40,967 nucleotides of DNA from a virus. The notes below the pieces were generated by a model that saw only the letters and a list, made by a program, of their open reading frames with translations, ran no database searches and was not told where the DNA came from. The position numbers were made by a program, and so were the translations under genes. Of the stretch, positions 8,211-17,031 are shown piece after piece. How positions within the stretch are numbered: position 1 is the first letter of the stretch; each line of letters begins with the position of its first letter. The DNA lies in IMG/VR virus record IMGVR_UViG_3300036768_000812, positions 1 through 40,967 of that record; one strand, 5' to 3'.

Positions 8211-10766
8211 ATGCCTTGTCAACCCGATGATATTACTATTACAGAACCAGAAGGACCAGTCTTACCTGGTATACCAGGATTAGGTTCACCATTTACGCCT
8301 TCATTGCCAGATTCTTTATTTAAGATACCAGATGGTTTTCCAGAGGATTTATTAGATTTATTTAGAAAATTATCAATGATTTTGCCACCAGGCACCATTA
8401 AGCCAGGATTAACTCCAAGTTTTAGCAAAGATATTTTTGATGGTATTCTTAGTTTATTGGATAAATTTTTTCCATTTTTAATGGCTTATAAATTCTTTTT
8501 GCCAATATTAAATTTAATTATTTGTATAATTGAAGTATTATGCTCAATACCCAATCCGTTTAAATTATCTAGAGCCATAATTAGATTATTTAGAAATTGT
8601 ATTCCAGAATTTTTGTCATTATTTCCAATATTTGCATTAATATTAATGCTAATTTCATTGCTGCTATTATTATTAGCAATTATAGAATATATTATTTTAC
8701 AATTATTAAAAATAATACAATCTATATTAAGAAACATTAGAATGTTGGTTAAAGCTATTCGTAAAGCAGATGAACAAAGTATTTTGAGCATTGTTAAAAA
8801 AATAGGAATGATTCTTTGCGGGTTTCAAAATTTATTTGTTGTCTTAGCCATAATTTCTGCAATTATTCAAGTAATTAAAGATATTTTAAAACTTATTTTT
8901 AATATTCCTCCCTGTGATGATGCAGACGACACAGATACTGAGGGATGCTGTACAAACGATGTATGTCCTAGATTTATTCGTGAAAACGGAGAGATGAAAA
9001 GATTTACTGGCACTCTACAATATTATCCTGCCGTATATGCATCGTCGTCTCTTTTTACTTCTCCTCCATTTAGCTCGCTATTTTCTCTAAATATTAGAAA
9101 TGAAAGTCATCAATTTTTTGATGCAGAAGCAACAACTTATCAACAATTTATAAATATTACTGACGCTGCTGACATTACAAATATTTTTCCGCAACCAAAA
9201 CCAGTTTTCTTCCCAACAGATTCCAATTACACGGCTTCAACTCCTCCTGGTCAAGTTCCATATGTTGTAGATTTACGATTGTTTTATAATCCAGAAGATT
9301 GGGGACGATCTGCTCCTCCTCTTGTAACAACAATTACAACTGATAATAAAACAACGATATTTGAAAATGGAATAAACACATTACAAAAACCTTTTGTTAG
9401 TACATTTAATCTAAAATTTCAAATTGTAAATCCTACTACTCATGAAGTTGTAGCATCTGGAACAGATGGAGTTATTACTTCCGGTACATCAAAATTTAAT
9501 AGTAGTTTAGTTAATTTCCAGAATATACCAGGAATTACAGGTTATAAAATTGTTATTGATGATCCTTTTAACGAAGGAAATAGAGGTGGATTTAATATAA
9601 TATCTGTAGATAATTCAAATGAATTAACTATATCTAAGCCAGCATTTAATCCAAAATCTATTGTAGGCAGGTTTATTAGATTTAAAAATTGTATTGTTAA
9701 GTATGCTCCTACTACATCATTATTGAATTATGATAATACATCAATAAATATTCCAACTGGTGTGTTAACATTAGTTGGTGGTACTGGAACAGAAGATGAT
9801 GGCAGTGCTTTGTATGGTTATGAAATAGATGGAAAAACTCAAAGTTCACAAATTGCTACATTAGAAAATTTCTTATTTAGACCTGCAGTAAGAAAAGAAA
9901 ATCCAACATTATCACCATTTGATCCAGAGATGTCTGGACGAACAATTAAAAATGTTGAATATACTTTTAGAATTCATTATGACGTATTATTACGAAAATC
10001 ATTAATTACTTTAGGATGTTTACCAGAAGTAAAATTAAATAAAAATTTTGTAAATGAAATATTTGCCAACAATTCTTCTTTTAAATATTCTGCATTAGTT
10101 GCCGCAATTAATGGTACTGATGGTAATATTTTTCCTGATGTTGCTGGTTTACAGGATTGTATGTCTATAGCCTTGGATGCATTTAGAAAAAATATGAGTG
10201 AAGAAGGTGCAGCAATATTTCAAGCTACTTGTATAGCTTGCTTAGAAAAAGCAAAACAAGATACACATGCCGCATTAACAAATATTATTGGTATTGGATT
10301 TGATCCTTGCAAGAGCACATTTACTTTAACTCCGGATACACAGTTTACTGGAAAACCTATTAATGTGCAAGTTCAATTAAATGAAAGTAATGGAGTTTCA
10401 ATAGCTGATAATTTACCACCAGAAGTATATAGTAATTTAGAATCTAGATTAAGCGCCATTTTCACATTTGGTAAAATTAGTGGATTTAAATATGATGGAA
10501 CAAGATATTTTAATTTACAAATAAATAGTGATGTTGCCGGATCTGGAACAATTCAAATTGCTTTTGATAATCAAATATTTTGTGACGTAAATATTCCTTC
10601 TGATATTAATCAGCCGCCGACAAATAAATTAAGAGAGCTTCCATATAAGTTTGTATTTGTACCAACACTTAAATCTGATCTTCCAATTGATACTGGAGAG
10701 GGCGATATTGATGGTGCTCCAAGAAGAGATGAGCATGATGTATCTAGAGATAAAGAAGGTAGCTAA
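8211..10766 (+). CDS. Large baseplate-cluster protein with long hydrophobic segments
   Basis: This 851-residue protein of unknown function has a striking layout. Residues 1-85 are proline/glycine-rich (PGIPGLGSPFTPSLPD). Residues about 88-235 hold three long hydrophobic stretches (around 88-115, 133-168 and 199-235, e.g. PIFALILMLISLLLLLLAII) separated by short basic linkers. A Cys/Asp cluster follows (CDDADDTDTEGCCTNDVC). The remaining ~590 residues are soluble beta-rich sequence, including a module at about 401-482 (FQIVNP...VVASGTDGV) that recurs in two other tail proteins. The hydrophobic part could insert in the host membrane during DNA ejection or pack inside the baseplate. Both are inference. 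No Shine-Dalgarno sequence is obvious at this ATG. The stop overlaps the next start in TAATG. Confidence 0.75.
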   Translation: MPCQPDDITITEPEGPVLPGIPGLGSPFTPSLPDSLFKIPDGFPEDLLDLFRKLSMILPPGTIKPGLTPSFSKDIFDGILSLLDKFFPFLMAYKFFLPILNLIICIIEVLCSIPNPFKLSRAIIRLFRNCIPEFLSLFPIFALILMLISLLLLLLAIIEYIILQLLKIIQSILRNIRMLVKAIRKADEQSILSIVKKIGMILCGFQNLFVVLAIISAIIQVIKDILKLIFNIPPCDDADDTDTEGCCTNDVCPRFIRENGEMKRFTGTLQYYPAVYASSSLFTSPPFSSLFSLNIRNESHQFFDAEATTYQQFINITDAADITNIFPQPKPVFFPTDSNYTASTPPGQVPYVVDLRLFYNPEDWGRSAPPLVTTITTDNKTTIFENGINTLQKPFVSTFNLKFQIVNPTTHEVVASGTDGVITSGTSKFNSSLVNFQNIPGITGYKIVIDDPFNEGNRGGFNIISVDNSNELTISKPAFNPKSIVGRFIRFKNCIVKYAPTTSLLNYDNTSINIPTGVLTLVGGTGTEDDGSALYGYEIDGKTQSSQIATLENFLFRPAVRKENPTLSPFDPEMSGRTIKNVEYTFRIHYDVLLRKSLITLGCLPEVKLNKNFVNEIFANNSSFKYSALVAAINGTDGNIFPDVAGLQDCMSIALDAFRKNMSEEGAAIFQATCIACLEKAKQDTHAALTNIIGIGFDPCKSTFTLTPDTQFTGKPINVQVQLNESNGVSIADNLPPEVYSNLESRLSAIFTFGKISGFKYDGTRYFNLQINSDVAGSGTIQIAFDNQIFCDVNIPSDINQPPTNKLRELPYKFVFVPTLKSDLPIDTGEGDIDGAPRRDEHDVSRDKEGS
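9411..9655 (+). repeat. Shared tail module A, copy 1
   Basis: This region encodes residues about 401-482 of the 851-residue protein (FQIVNPTTHEVVASGTDGV, then INGYKIVI-type strands and ELTISKP). It is related to the module in the fibre-like protein at 26157-26412 and the J-like protein at 15535-15784. At DNA level it matches the 26157 copy well: TTTCAAATTGT at 9417 and 26163, and 20 of 21 bases shared at 9453-9473 and 26199-26219. Confidence 0.75.
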
Positions 10767-12418
10767 TGGTTATTGATGATAATAATCAGGAAAACTCATT
10801 TGATAGTCAAAATAATGAGATTAATATAGAACAGTTATATAATGATTTTATTCGAGAGATTGATTTATTTAGAAGCAGAGTAGATGGTAAAAAAGTTTTT
10901 CCTGATAAAATCTCAAAAGAGAATGTAAATGTCATTAGTACAACTACAGAAGTTAGTGATTTTCCTGTTGAAAGTCGTTGTCATGCTTTTTATAGATTAA
11001 TTGGGTTACCAGTTGTTTCTAATACTTTTTCATTTTATAGTCCAGGATTTAATAAAGATGTAAATATTGATAAGCAATTACTTGAACGTCAAGTTACGAT
11101 TGCTAATCAAGTATTATCAAATAAAAACTTAATTAAAATTTTTGATCTTCGTGAAAGTTTTCATATAAATATGACGAAAAAATTTGAATTACAAAATTTT
11201 GAATCTGGAATCATAGCTTTAACAAATTCAAATAATTATAATAGAAGAGAATTTAATTTATCTATTAGAGATTCAAATCCATCTGATATTTTTGAATCAA
11301 TAAAGCAAATACATTCAATTAATTCTTCTTCATTTGTAAATTCTTTAGGAATACCATTAAGCTATTATAAAGATGATTCTGGAAACTCTATAAACGGAGT
11401 TGAAGCACGTCAACATATAATAAAACCATTTATTGTTGATCCAAGAATTGATTATAGTGTTGGACCAGCAGAGAGACGAATAGCTGCACCATTTCTTTTA
11501 ACTAAAAATTCTCTGAAATTAAATGATGATGTATATCTTAAAAGACCATATATTGAAACTGTTTGTAGAGTCAGATTAAATCCATCTAATAATAAAGATC
11601 ATTTAACTGAAACACAATTGGCAAATTTAGAAGCTTTTAAAAATTCTGATACTTTTAAAAATTTAAATATAGTACAAATATTTAATACATTACAACCAAA
11701 TGAGAAAGAACAATTATTTAGATTTATTAATATTTTTCGTGCAATGGGGCAATTATTAATTAAATCGTATAGAGAAATAGAAAAAACAGAATCATTGTAT
11801 GATTGGATTCCAATTCCAAATAAGAATGGTCCTGAATATGGATCCGATACTAGGGATGTAACTCAACAAAGTAATGCTGTTCAATCTACACAGCGCGATC
11901 AAGAAATTAAAAATAAGACATTAAAAGCGGAAATAGATAGCATTTTAATTAAAGTATTGGGACATAATCCAAATGATTTAGGAGATTTCGTATTTTCTGA
12001 TATTCATTTTTCTCCTGACCCTGAAAATTCACGATCTTTTGGAAATATAAATAAAGATAATTTAGATCATATGTTGCAAGAACGTAAAAATGCTTGTAAG
12101 AGAGCTAATGATGCTCTTAAAAATATAGAAATTATTACAGGAGAATTTAGCGGATTTGGATTTTGTGATATTATTGCAATATATTCTGCTTTATGGTTGA
12201 TAGATATTAAATATTTAGAAGGATTATTGGATGATGAAGCATTTTTTAGAGCACAAAGCACAAAAGGAATTGTAACTACTGTTATTTTACCGAATCAAAG
12301 ACCAAGTATACAAAAATGTTTAGAGGAATTTGAAAAGAAAGTAAAAGAAATGTATGAATTAATGGAGAAAATTTATCAAGATTTGCTAACTAATATTGAT
12401 TTAAATAATACAGCTTAA
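10766..12418 (+). CDS. Baseplate-cluster structural protein, unknown family
   Basis: This 550-residue protein is not recognised by motif. It starts with an Asn/Asp-rich segment, then has conserved-looking sequence SRCHAFYRLIGLPVVSNTFS and a basic/aromatic core, and ends in a coiled-coil-prone helix (EFEKKVKEMYELMEKIYQDL). It starts in a TAATG overlap with the preceding gene and has AAGAAGG 6-7 bases upstream. It lies immediately before gp25, in the position where baseplate wedge or tube-completion proteins are found in many contractile-tailed phages. A structural role is inferred from position; no enzymatic motif is visible. Confidence 0.7.
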   Translation: MVIDDNNQENSFDSQNNEINIEQLYNDFIREIDLFRSRVDGKKVFPDKISKENVNVISTTTEVSDFPVESRCHAFYRLIGLPVVSNTFSFYSPGFNKDVNIDKQLLERQVTIANQVLSNKNLIKIFDLRESFHINMTKKFELQNFESGIIALTNSNNYNRREFNLSIRDSNPSDIFESIKQIHSINSSSFVNSLGIPLSYYKDDSGNSINGVEARQHIIKPFIVDPRIDYSVGPAERRIAAPFLLTKNSLKLNDDVYLKRPYIETVCRVRLNPSNNKDHLTETQLANLEAFKNSDTFKNLNIVQIFNTLQPNEKEQLFRFINIFRAMGQLLIKSYREIEKTESLYDWIPIPNKNGPEYGSDTRDVTQQSNAVQSTQRDQEIKNKTLKAEIDSILIKVLGHNPNDLGDFVFSDIHFSPDPENSRSFGNINKDNLDHMLQERKNACKRANDALKNIEIITGEFSGFGFCDIIAIYSALWLIDIKYLEGLLDDEAFFRAQSTKGIVTTVILPNQRPSIQKCLEEFEKKVKEMYELMEKIYQDLLTNIDLNNTA

Positions 12419-12452
12419 GTATCTAATAATTTTGTATAAATACGGAGCTGTA

Positions 12453-12884
12453 ATGTCTTTCGATCTAAAAATAAAAAATGGCGATTTTGATCTAATAAAT
12501 GGAGATTTAAAAACTGTTGTAGATACTGAAAAGCTTATACAAGATATTTTAAAAATTGTTTTATCTCCTATTGGCTCAAATCCGTCTCATCCATGGTATG
12601 GATCTTATTTATCTAAAAGTCTTATAGGATCAGGGTTATCTACAGATATTATATTTCAATTTGGACAATCGCAACTTCAAAATGCTTTAGAAAATTTGAA
12701 GTCTTTACAAGATTCTCAGGTAAAAAGTTTTCAAACTGTATCTGCCGATGAGCAAATTGGTGCAATTTTAGATATTTCTTTAAATAGAAACTCTACTGAT
12801 CCAAGACTATTTGATGTTTTTATAAAAGTAGTAACTAAGGGGTATAAACCAGTAACCGCAGCTTTTACTATAAGTACCATATAG
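12453..12884 (+). CDS. Baseplate wedge protein, GPW/gp25 family
   Basis: This 143-residue protein matches the gp25/GpW family, which forms the baseplate core with gp6 and contacts the first sheath ring. Visible traits are the N-terminal hairpin FDLKIKNGDFDLINGD, the helix TEKLIQDILKIVLSPIGSNP, the PWYGSYLSKSLIGSG segment and the C-terminal strand pair ending FDVFIKVVT. The family's EPR motif, used in sheath docking, appears here as DPR (STDPRLFDV). The chosen ATG at 12453 has GGAG (12444-12447) at good spacing. The in-frame TTG at 12432 would add seven residues but has no ribosome binding site. It is followed by the gpJ-like gene, the usual order in myoviruses. Confidence 0.88.
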   Translation: MSFDLKIKNGDFDLINGDLKTVVDTEKLIQDILKIVLSPIGSNPSHPWYGSYLSKSLIGSGLSTDIIFQFGQSQLQNALENLKSLQDSQVKSFQTVSADEQIGAILDISLNRNSTDPRLFDVFIKVVTKGYKPVTAAFTISTI

Positions 12885-12927
12885 TAAATTTTAAAAATAA
12901 AAGATATATCTATAAAATAGAGGAAAT

Positions 12928-15900
12928 ATGGTTACTATTCGTAGTGTAAATGATATAATACTTGGGTTGATAGATTTTTATAAATTATCTCAACCAAATT
13001 TAGATACAAAGCCAGGTACTGTAGCTAGAGATTTACTGATTGATGCTCCTGCTAATCAATTAGCTTTATTATATGATGAATTGTCTGTTATTTCAGATCT
13101 TCAATCATTTAGTTTAGTTAGTGGTTCAGATTTAGATAAATTGGCCAAGAATTTTGGTTTAACAAGGAAAACAGCCACACCAGCAAGTGGTGTTGCCTTA
13201 TTTACTTTTAATTCATTAAATGCACCAATTGCCATTAATAAAGGTGATACAGTATTGTCATCAAATGGAGTATCGTTTACAGTACGAAATGGTATTTCTA
13301 TACAGCCATCACTTAGCAATTTTTATGCTTCTATTGCCTCTAAATATAAAAATGATTTAGATTTTCTTGGAATCAAAGATATTTATGCTGTTGAAGTTAC
13401 TGTACAAGCATCTACATTTGGTACTATAGGTAATATTAGTAAATATTCATTGAATAGAACTAATATTTCTGGTATTAATAATGTTACCAATATAAATTCA
13501 TTCTCTGGTGGTAATAATCAAGAAAGCGATGCAGTATTTCGTGCTAGGGTATTATCAACATTTAGTGGTTCTAACATTGGAACTTCGTTAGGTTATAAGA
13601 ATGTTGCATTATCAACAGATGGAGTATTAGATGCTTTAGTTATTGAACCTGGTGATCCATTGATGACTAGAGATGGTACCGTAGTTACCACAAATGCTGA
13701 TGGATCTAATACTATTATATCTGAAGGTACAGGCGGAAAAGTTGATATTATTATTTTGGGAAAGTCTTTAAATGAAAATATTGATAGTTTTATCTATCAA
13801 GATAAAAGCAATCAAAACGATCCAACTAATAAAAAAAATGATTTTGTACTAGGACAAATTGCTGGAGATGAAAATAAAACAATCAACAGAAAAAGAATTG
13901 ATAATATTGCTAATGGATCATTACCAGCACAACCAGTAGAACAAATATTGGAAGTAACAGGATCTAGTAGTGGTTCAAATTTTAAAGAAAAATCTATTGA
14001 TGAATTCGGAAGAATATCTGGAAATTATGAATTAGTAAAAGACACTAGTGTATATGCAGGTTCACCTTGGGGGTTTGATACATTTCATTGGATCGATAAT
14101 AAAGTGACTTTTGAAGAAGACAAAATTAAAGGTCAATTTAATGGACAAGATTCTCTTACTTATTCAGATGTATTAGAAATACCTAGAATACAGCAAAATA
14201 TTCCAATTATTAATGAAAATAGCTCAGTAACATCAGATCGATCAATAATTCAATTATTACATACACCATCAACAAATGTTACTAGAGTATTTAATGTAAA
14301 TACTGGAGAAAGATATTTTATTACTAATCAGAATGTAGATGGGTCAGGATCTATTAATACTACAGGTAGAATTAAAATTTCTGGAACTACATTGCCATCA
14401 TCAAGTGATATTTTACAAGTTGATTATAATTGGATAACATATTATGATCAATATGCAGATTATGATGGAAGAGCTTTAACTTCTAATTTAAGATCTGTAG
14501 TAGATAGTGTAGATTGGGGCTATTCATCTTTAGTTAGATCAGAAAAAACAAAATTTGTCAGAAATAATTCAAATACTTTTTTTGTCGCAAATGTTGCCCA
14601 CCCAATTTCATCTATTATTTCTGTTAAATATGGAAATTTAGCTGAAGGTACAGTATCAACTATTACAAGTGGTATATTTACTGGAAGACTTTCTATCACA
14701 ATTAGTCAATTAACTGATTATGTAAATTCAATAGATAGTGTTGTTTTAAAACATACTTCTATTGAAGCTTATTCTACTGCACAAAATGATGGTATTTTTA
14801 GCGTATCTACACAAGTAATAGGAATAGATGTTTTATATACAGTAACAATCATTTTGCCACATGATACGCCTGTTAAAGCTGGAGATCATGTTGTGGTATT
14901 ATTTAATTCTACTGATGTTTATAATGTTGCAAATTCATCTGGCAATTTTAACAATACAGAAATTACAATTCCTGTTTCTAATATTAATACGATAGCAAAT
15001 AAATTATTTCTAAATGTAGATTATATTGCTAGTACACAAACTTTATTATCGTCTAATATAACAAATTTTCCTGTTAGTAGAGTTGGTAACGGTTTTGAAT
15101 TTAATAAGACTGTTGGGTTTAACAATAAATACATATCTAATATTTTAAGAAAAGAAAATTTAGTTGTTCAAAAGAATGTAAGTAATCAATTTTATGTAGA
15201 ATTGTCTTTATCCAGTTCGGAATCATCTTTAAATACAGATCAGATAGTATCAATTATAAGATTGAATGATAATGTTGAATTATGGAATAATGATAATGTT
15301 GGAACAATTAGTACAAATGTAATTAATAATAAATTCCAACTTATTTTAAATGGCTTTAATTCTCCCGCTATTGGAAATAATGTATTAGTAATTTATATTG
15401 CATCTGATATTCGTAAATTTCAGCCGTTCACTTTTAGTAATGAAGTTATTAAAAGTAGATTTGCTACATTACAATATAATTCTACAAACAATTCTCTTAT
15501 TACAAACATACAAAATTTTGTTGCGCAAAATGGAATATTTTTTAAAATATTGGAACCAAATTCAGATATTGAATTAGTATCTAGATCTGACGGTTATTTA
15601 ACTCCACAAACTAATTCATCTTCTGCTACTTTTAGCTGTTTTGGTTTTAATTTTTCTTCTATTCGTGGTTTAGAAAATAAAAAAATAAGAATATACAATT
15701 CTTTTATACAAGATAATAATGGATTATATGATATTTCTTCTTATGATACATTAAATAACACGTTTACGATATCTAATAAATTAAATCATATAAGTAACAA
15801 ACAAATTTCAGTAATAAGATTATCAGACAGTCAAGATTTATGGGATGATTCATGTGTAGTTTCTACAGCTACAAATAGTTTAACGATTCCTTTTAGATCT

Positions 15901-17031
15901 CAGGCTTCTTCTGGAGATAAAGTATTTCAAATATATTTAAATTATAACAATTTAAAACAAACAACAACTAAATTGTCTGTTAATGTATCTGATCAAGTAT
16001 TAAACTCTGGTGTAATAACTGTTGTTGGCAATACTTTAATGAAAGCTGCAGATATTGTTTTTACAGCAACAGCAAATGGTTTAAAACAAAATATCAATGA
16101 GGCAATGCGCAAGGTTCTTAATTTAAATAGTCAAACTAGTTTACCATCTAATGTAAAATTAGTTAAAATAGCTAAACTAGAAAAAGTTAGTACTGTATCA
16201 TCAGGTAATGATGAAGTATTATCAGTACATAATTCATATGATATTAATGGAACACATTTGAGAGATAATTCTTATTTTTCTAGAAATTTTATCGAAGATA
16301 CTTCATTAGGAAATTTAGAGTTTATATTGCCACCCACATTTAATAATATTAGTGATAATACATCATTTAATAATATTCCTAAAATAGGAGATAAATTAAG
16401 AATAACATTTTATTATGTTACAATTGGAGATTCTGAAAATCTTTCATTTACTAGAAATGGCACATTATATACAAATAAATCTTTTGGTTTAATTGATAAA
16501 ATTTTTGTAGCATCAGGATTTTCTAACTCTATTTCAACTAAAATAACCACTTCAGCTTTTAACCAACCAATTACTGGTTCAAGATATAAAGTTACATATA
16601 ATTATACTGCCCCAAAAATTAATGAAAGAATAACGTTAAGATATAATTACAATAAATTAGTTTCTGACGTTACTTTTAATATAGAGACATCTAGACCAAT
16701 AAATGCTGATGTTATTGTAAAAGAGGCAAAATCAATATCTGTAGATTTAACAATGAATATTGTTATAACTGAATCTAAAAAGACATCATCAACTTTAATT
16801 AAACAAAATTTACAAAATGCGTTGATTACAGCGCTGAATCAAAACGTTTTGGGAGGCGTTATTGATTCTTCTGATTTAATAAATACAGCGTATTCAATTG
16901 ATGGTATTGATAGAGCTAGAATATTATTTTTCAACAGATCTAACTCTATTGGACAAGTTTTAAGTTTAAAGGCACAAAAAAACGAATATTTCGTTGCTGG
17001 AACTATAACAATTAATGAAGAAACAAGATAA
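12928..17031 (+). CDS. Expanded baseplate J-like protein (gpJ/gp6 family)
   Basis: The N-terminal ~260 residues match the baseplate J family that forms the wedge ring: KPGTVARDLLIDAPANQLAL, DLQSFSLVSGSDLDKLAKNF, then ESDAVFRARVLSTFSGSN and GVLDALVIEPGDPLMTRDGT. The C-terminal ~120 residues fit the J C-terminal domain (TFNIETSRPINADVIVKEAK, a helix with LIKQNLQNALITALNQ, then DGIDRARILFF). The ~900 residues in between are beta-rich inserted modules, including two copies of an IIRL..D..LW module (about 774-831 and 960-1012) and one copy of an F-I-xPN module (about 870-952) shared with other tail proteins. The total of 1367 residues is far above usual J proteins (about 300-660). The start has AGAGGA 4-5 bases upstream. 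The stop overlaps the next ATG (TAATG). Confidence 0.88.
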   Translation: MVTIRSVNDIILGLIDFYKLSQPNLDTKPGTVARDLLIDAPANQLALLYDELSVISDLQSFSLVSGSDLDKLAKNFGLTRKTATPASGVALFTFNSLNAPIAINKGDTVLSSNGVSFTVRNGISIQPSLSNFYASIASKYKNDLDFLGIKDIYAVEVTVQASTFGTIGNISKYSLNRTNISGINNVTNINSFSGGNNQESDAVFRARVLSTFSGSNIGTSLGYKNVALSTDGVLDALVIEPGDPLMTRDGTVVTTNADGSNTIISEGTGGKVDIIILGKSLNENIDSFIYQDKSNQNDPTNKKNDFVLGQIAGDENKTINRKRIDNIANGSLPAQPVEQILEVTGSSSGSNFKEKSIDEFGRISGNYELVKDTSVYAGSPWGFDTFHWIDNKVTFEEDKIKGQFNGQDSLTYSDVLEIPRIQQNIPIINENSSVTSDRSIIQLLHTPSTNVTRVFNVNTGERYFITNQNVDGSGSINTTGRIKISGTTLPSSSDILQVDYNWITYYDQYADYDGRALTSNLRSVVDSVDWGYSSLVRSEKTKFVRNNSNTFFVANVAHPISSIISVKYGNLAEGTVSTITSGIFTGRLSITISQLTDYVNSIDSVVLKHTSIEAYSTAQNDGIFSVSTQVIGIDVLYTVTIILPHDTPVKAGDHVVVLFNSTDVYNVANSSGNFNNTEITIPVSNINTIANKLFLNVDYIASTQTLLSSNITNFPVSRVGNGFEFNKTVGFNNKYISNILRKENLVVQKNVSNQFYVELSLSSSESSLNTDQIVSIIRLNDNVELWNNDNVGTISTNVINNKFQLILNGFNSPAIGNNVLVIYIASDIRKFQPFTFSNEVIKSRFATLQYNSTNNSLITNIQNFVAQNGIFFKILEPNSDIELVSRSDGYLTPQTNSSSATFSCFGFNFSSIRGLENKKIRIYNSFIQDNNGLYDISSYDTLNNTFTISNKLNHISNKQISVIRLSDSQDLWDDSCVVSTATNSLTIPFRSQASSGDKVFQIYLNYNNLKQTTTKLSVNVSDQVLNSGVITVVGNTLMKAADIVFTATANGLKQNINEAMRKVLNLNSQTSLPSNVKLVKIAKLEKVSTVSSGNDEVLSVHNSYDINGTHLRDNSYFSRNFIEDTSLGNLEFILPPTFNNISDNTSFNNIPKIGDKLRITFYYVTIGDSENLSFTRNGTLYTNKSFGLIDKIFVASGFSNSISTKITTSAFNQPITGSRYKVTYNYTAPKINERITLRYNYNKLVSDVTFNIETSRPINADVIVKEAKSISVDLTMNIVITESKKTSSTLIKQNLQNALITALNQNVLGGVIDSSDLINTAYSIDGIDRARILFFNRSNSIGQVLSLKAQKNEYFVAGTITINEETR
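15247..15425 (+). repeat. Shared tail module B, copy 1
   Basis: This region encodes residues about 774-831 of the J-like protein with VSIIRLNDNVELWNN, then strands GTISTNVINNKFQLIL, GFNSPAIGNNVLVIYI. It is related to copies at 15801-15963 and 19516-19683. Confidence 0.7.
15535..15784 (+). repeat. Shared tail module A, copy 2
   Basis: This region encodes residues about 870-952 of the J-like protein (FFKILEPNSDIELVSRSDGY, then GLENKKIRIYNSFIQDNNG and TISNKL). It has the same strand order as the copies in the 851- and 1324-residue proteins: F-I-xPN, DGx, an aromatic turn, xxKxxIx, Q.N.G..xIS and TIxxKL. Similarity is at protein level only. Confidence 0.6.
15801..15963 (+). repeat. Shared tail module B, copy 2
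   Basis: This region encodes residues about 959-1012 of the J-like protein (ISVIRLSDSQDLWDD, then SSGDKVFQIYLNYNNL). It is the most divergent copy, but it has the same IIRL.D..LWDD opening and a closing G..V..IY strand. Confidence 0.65.

Noticed and set aside
8486-8791. 101-residue minus-strand frame opposite the hydrophobic segments
   Set aside because: Its Asn/Ile-rich sequence is the antisense of the hydrophobic helices; a shadow with no start support.
12435-12442. TATAAATA, matching the T4 late promoter
   Set aside because: It ends only 10 bases before the gp25 ATG, which would leave no leader or ribosome binding site. Such strings are common in this A/T-rich DNA.
12432-12452. TTG at 12432 as gp25 start
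   Set aside because: No ribosome binding site precedes it; ATG 12453 has GGAG and begins the family's usual N-terminal hairpin.
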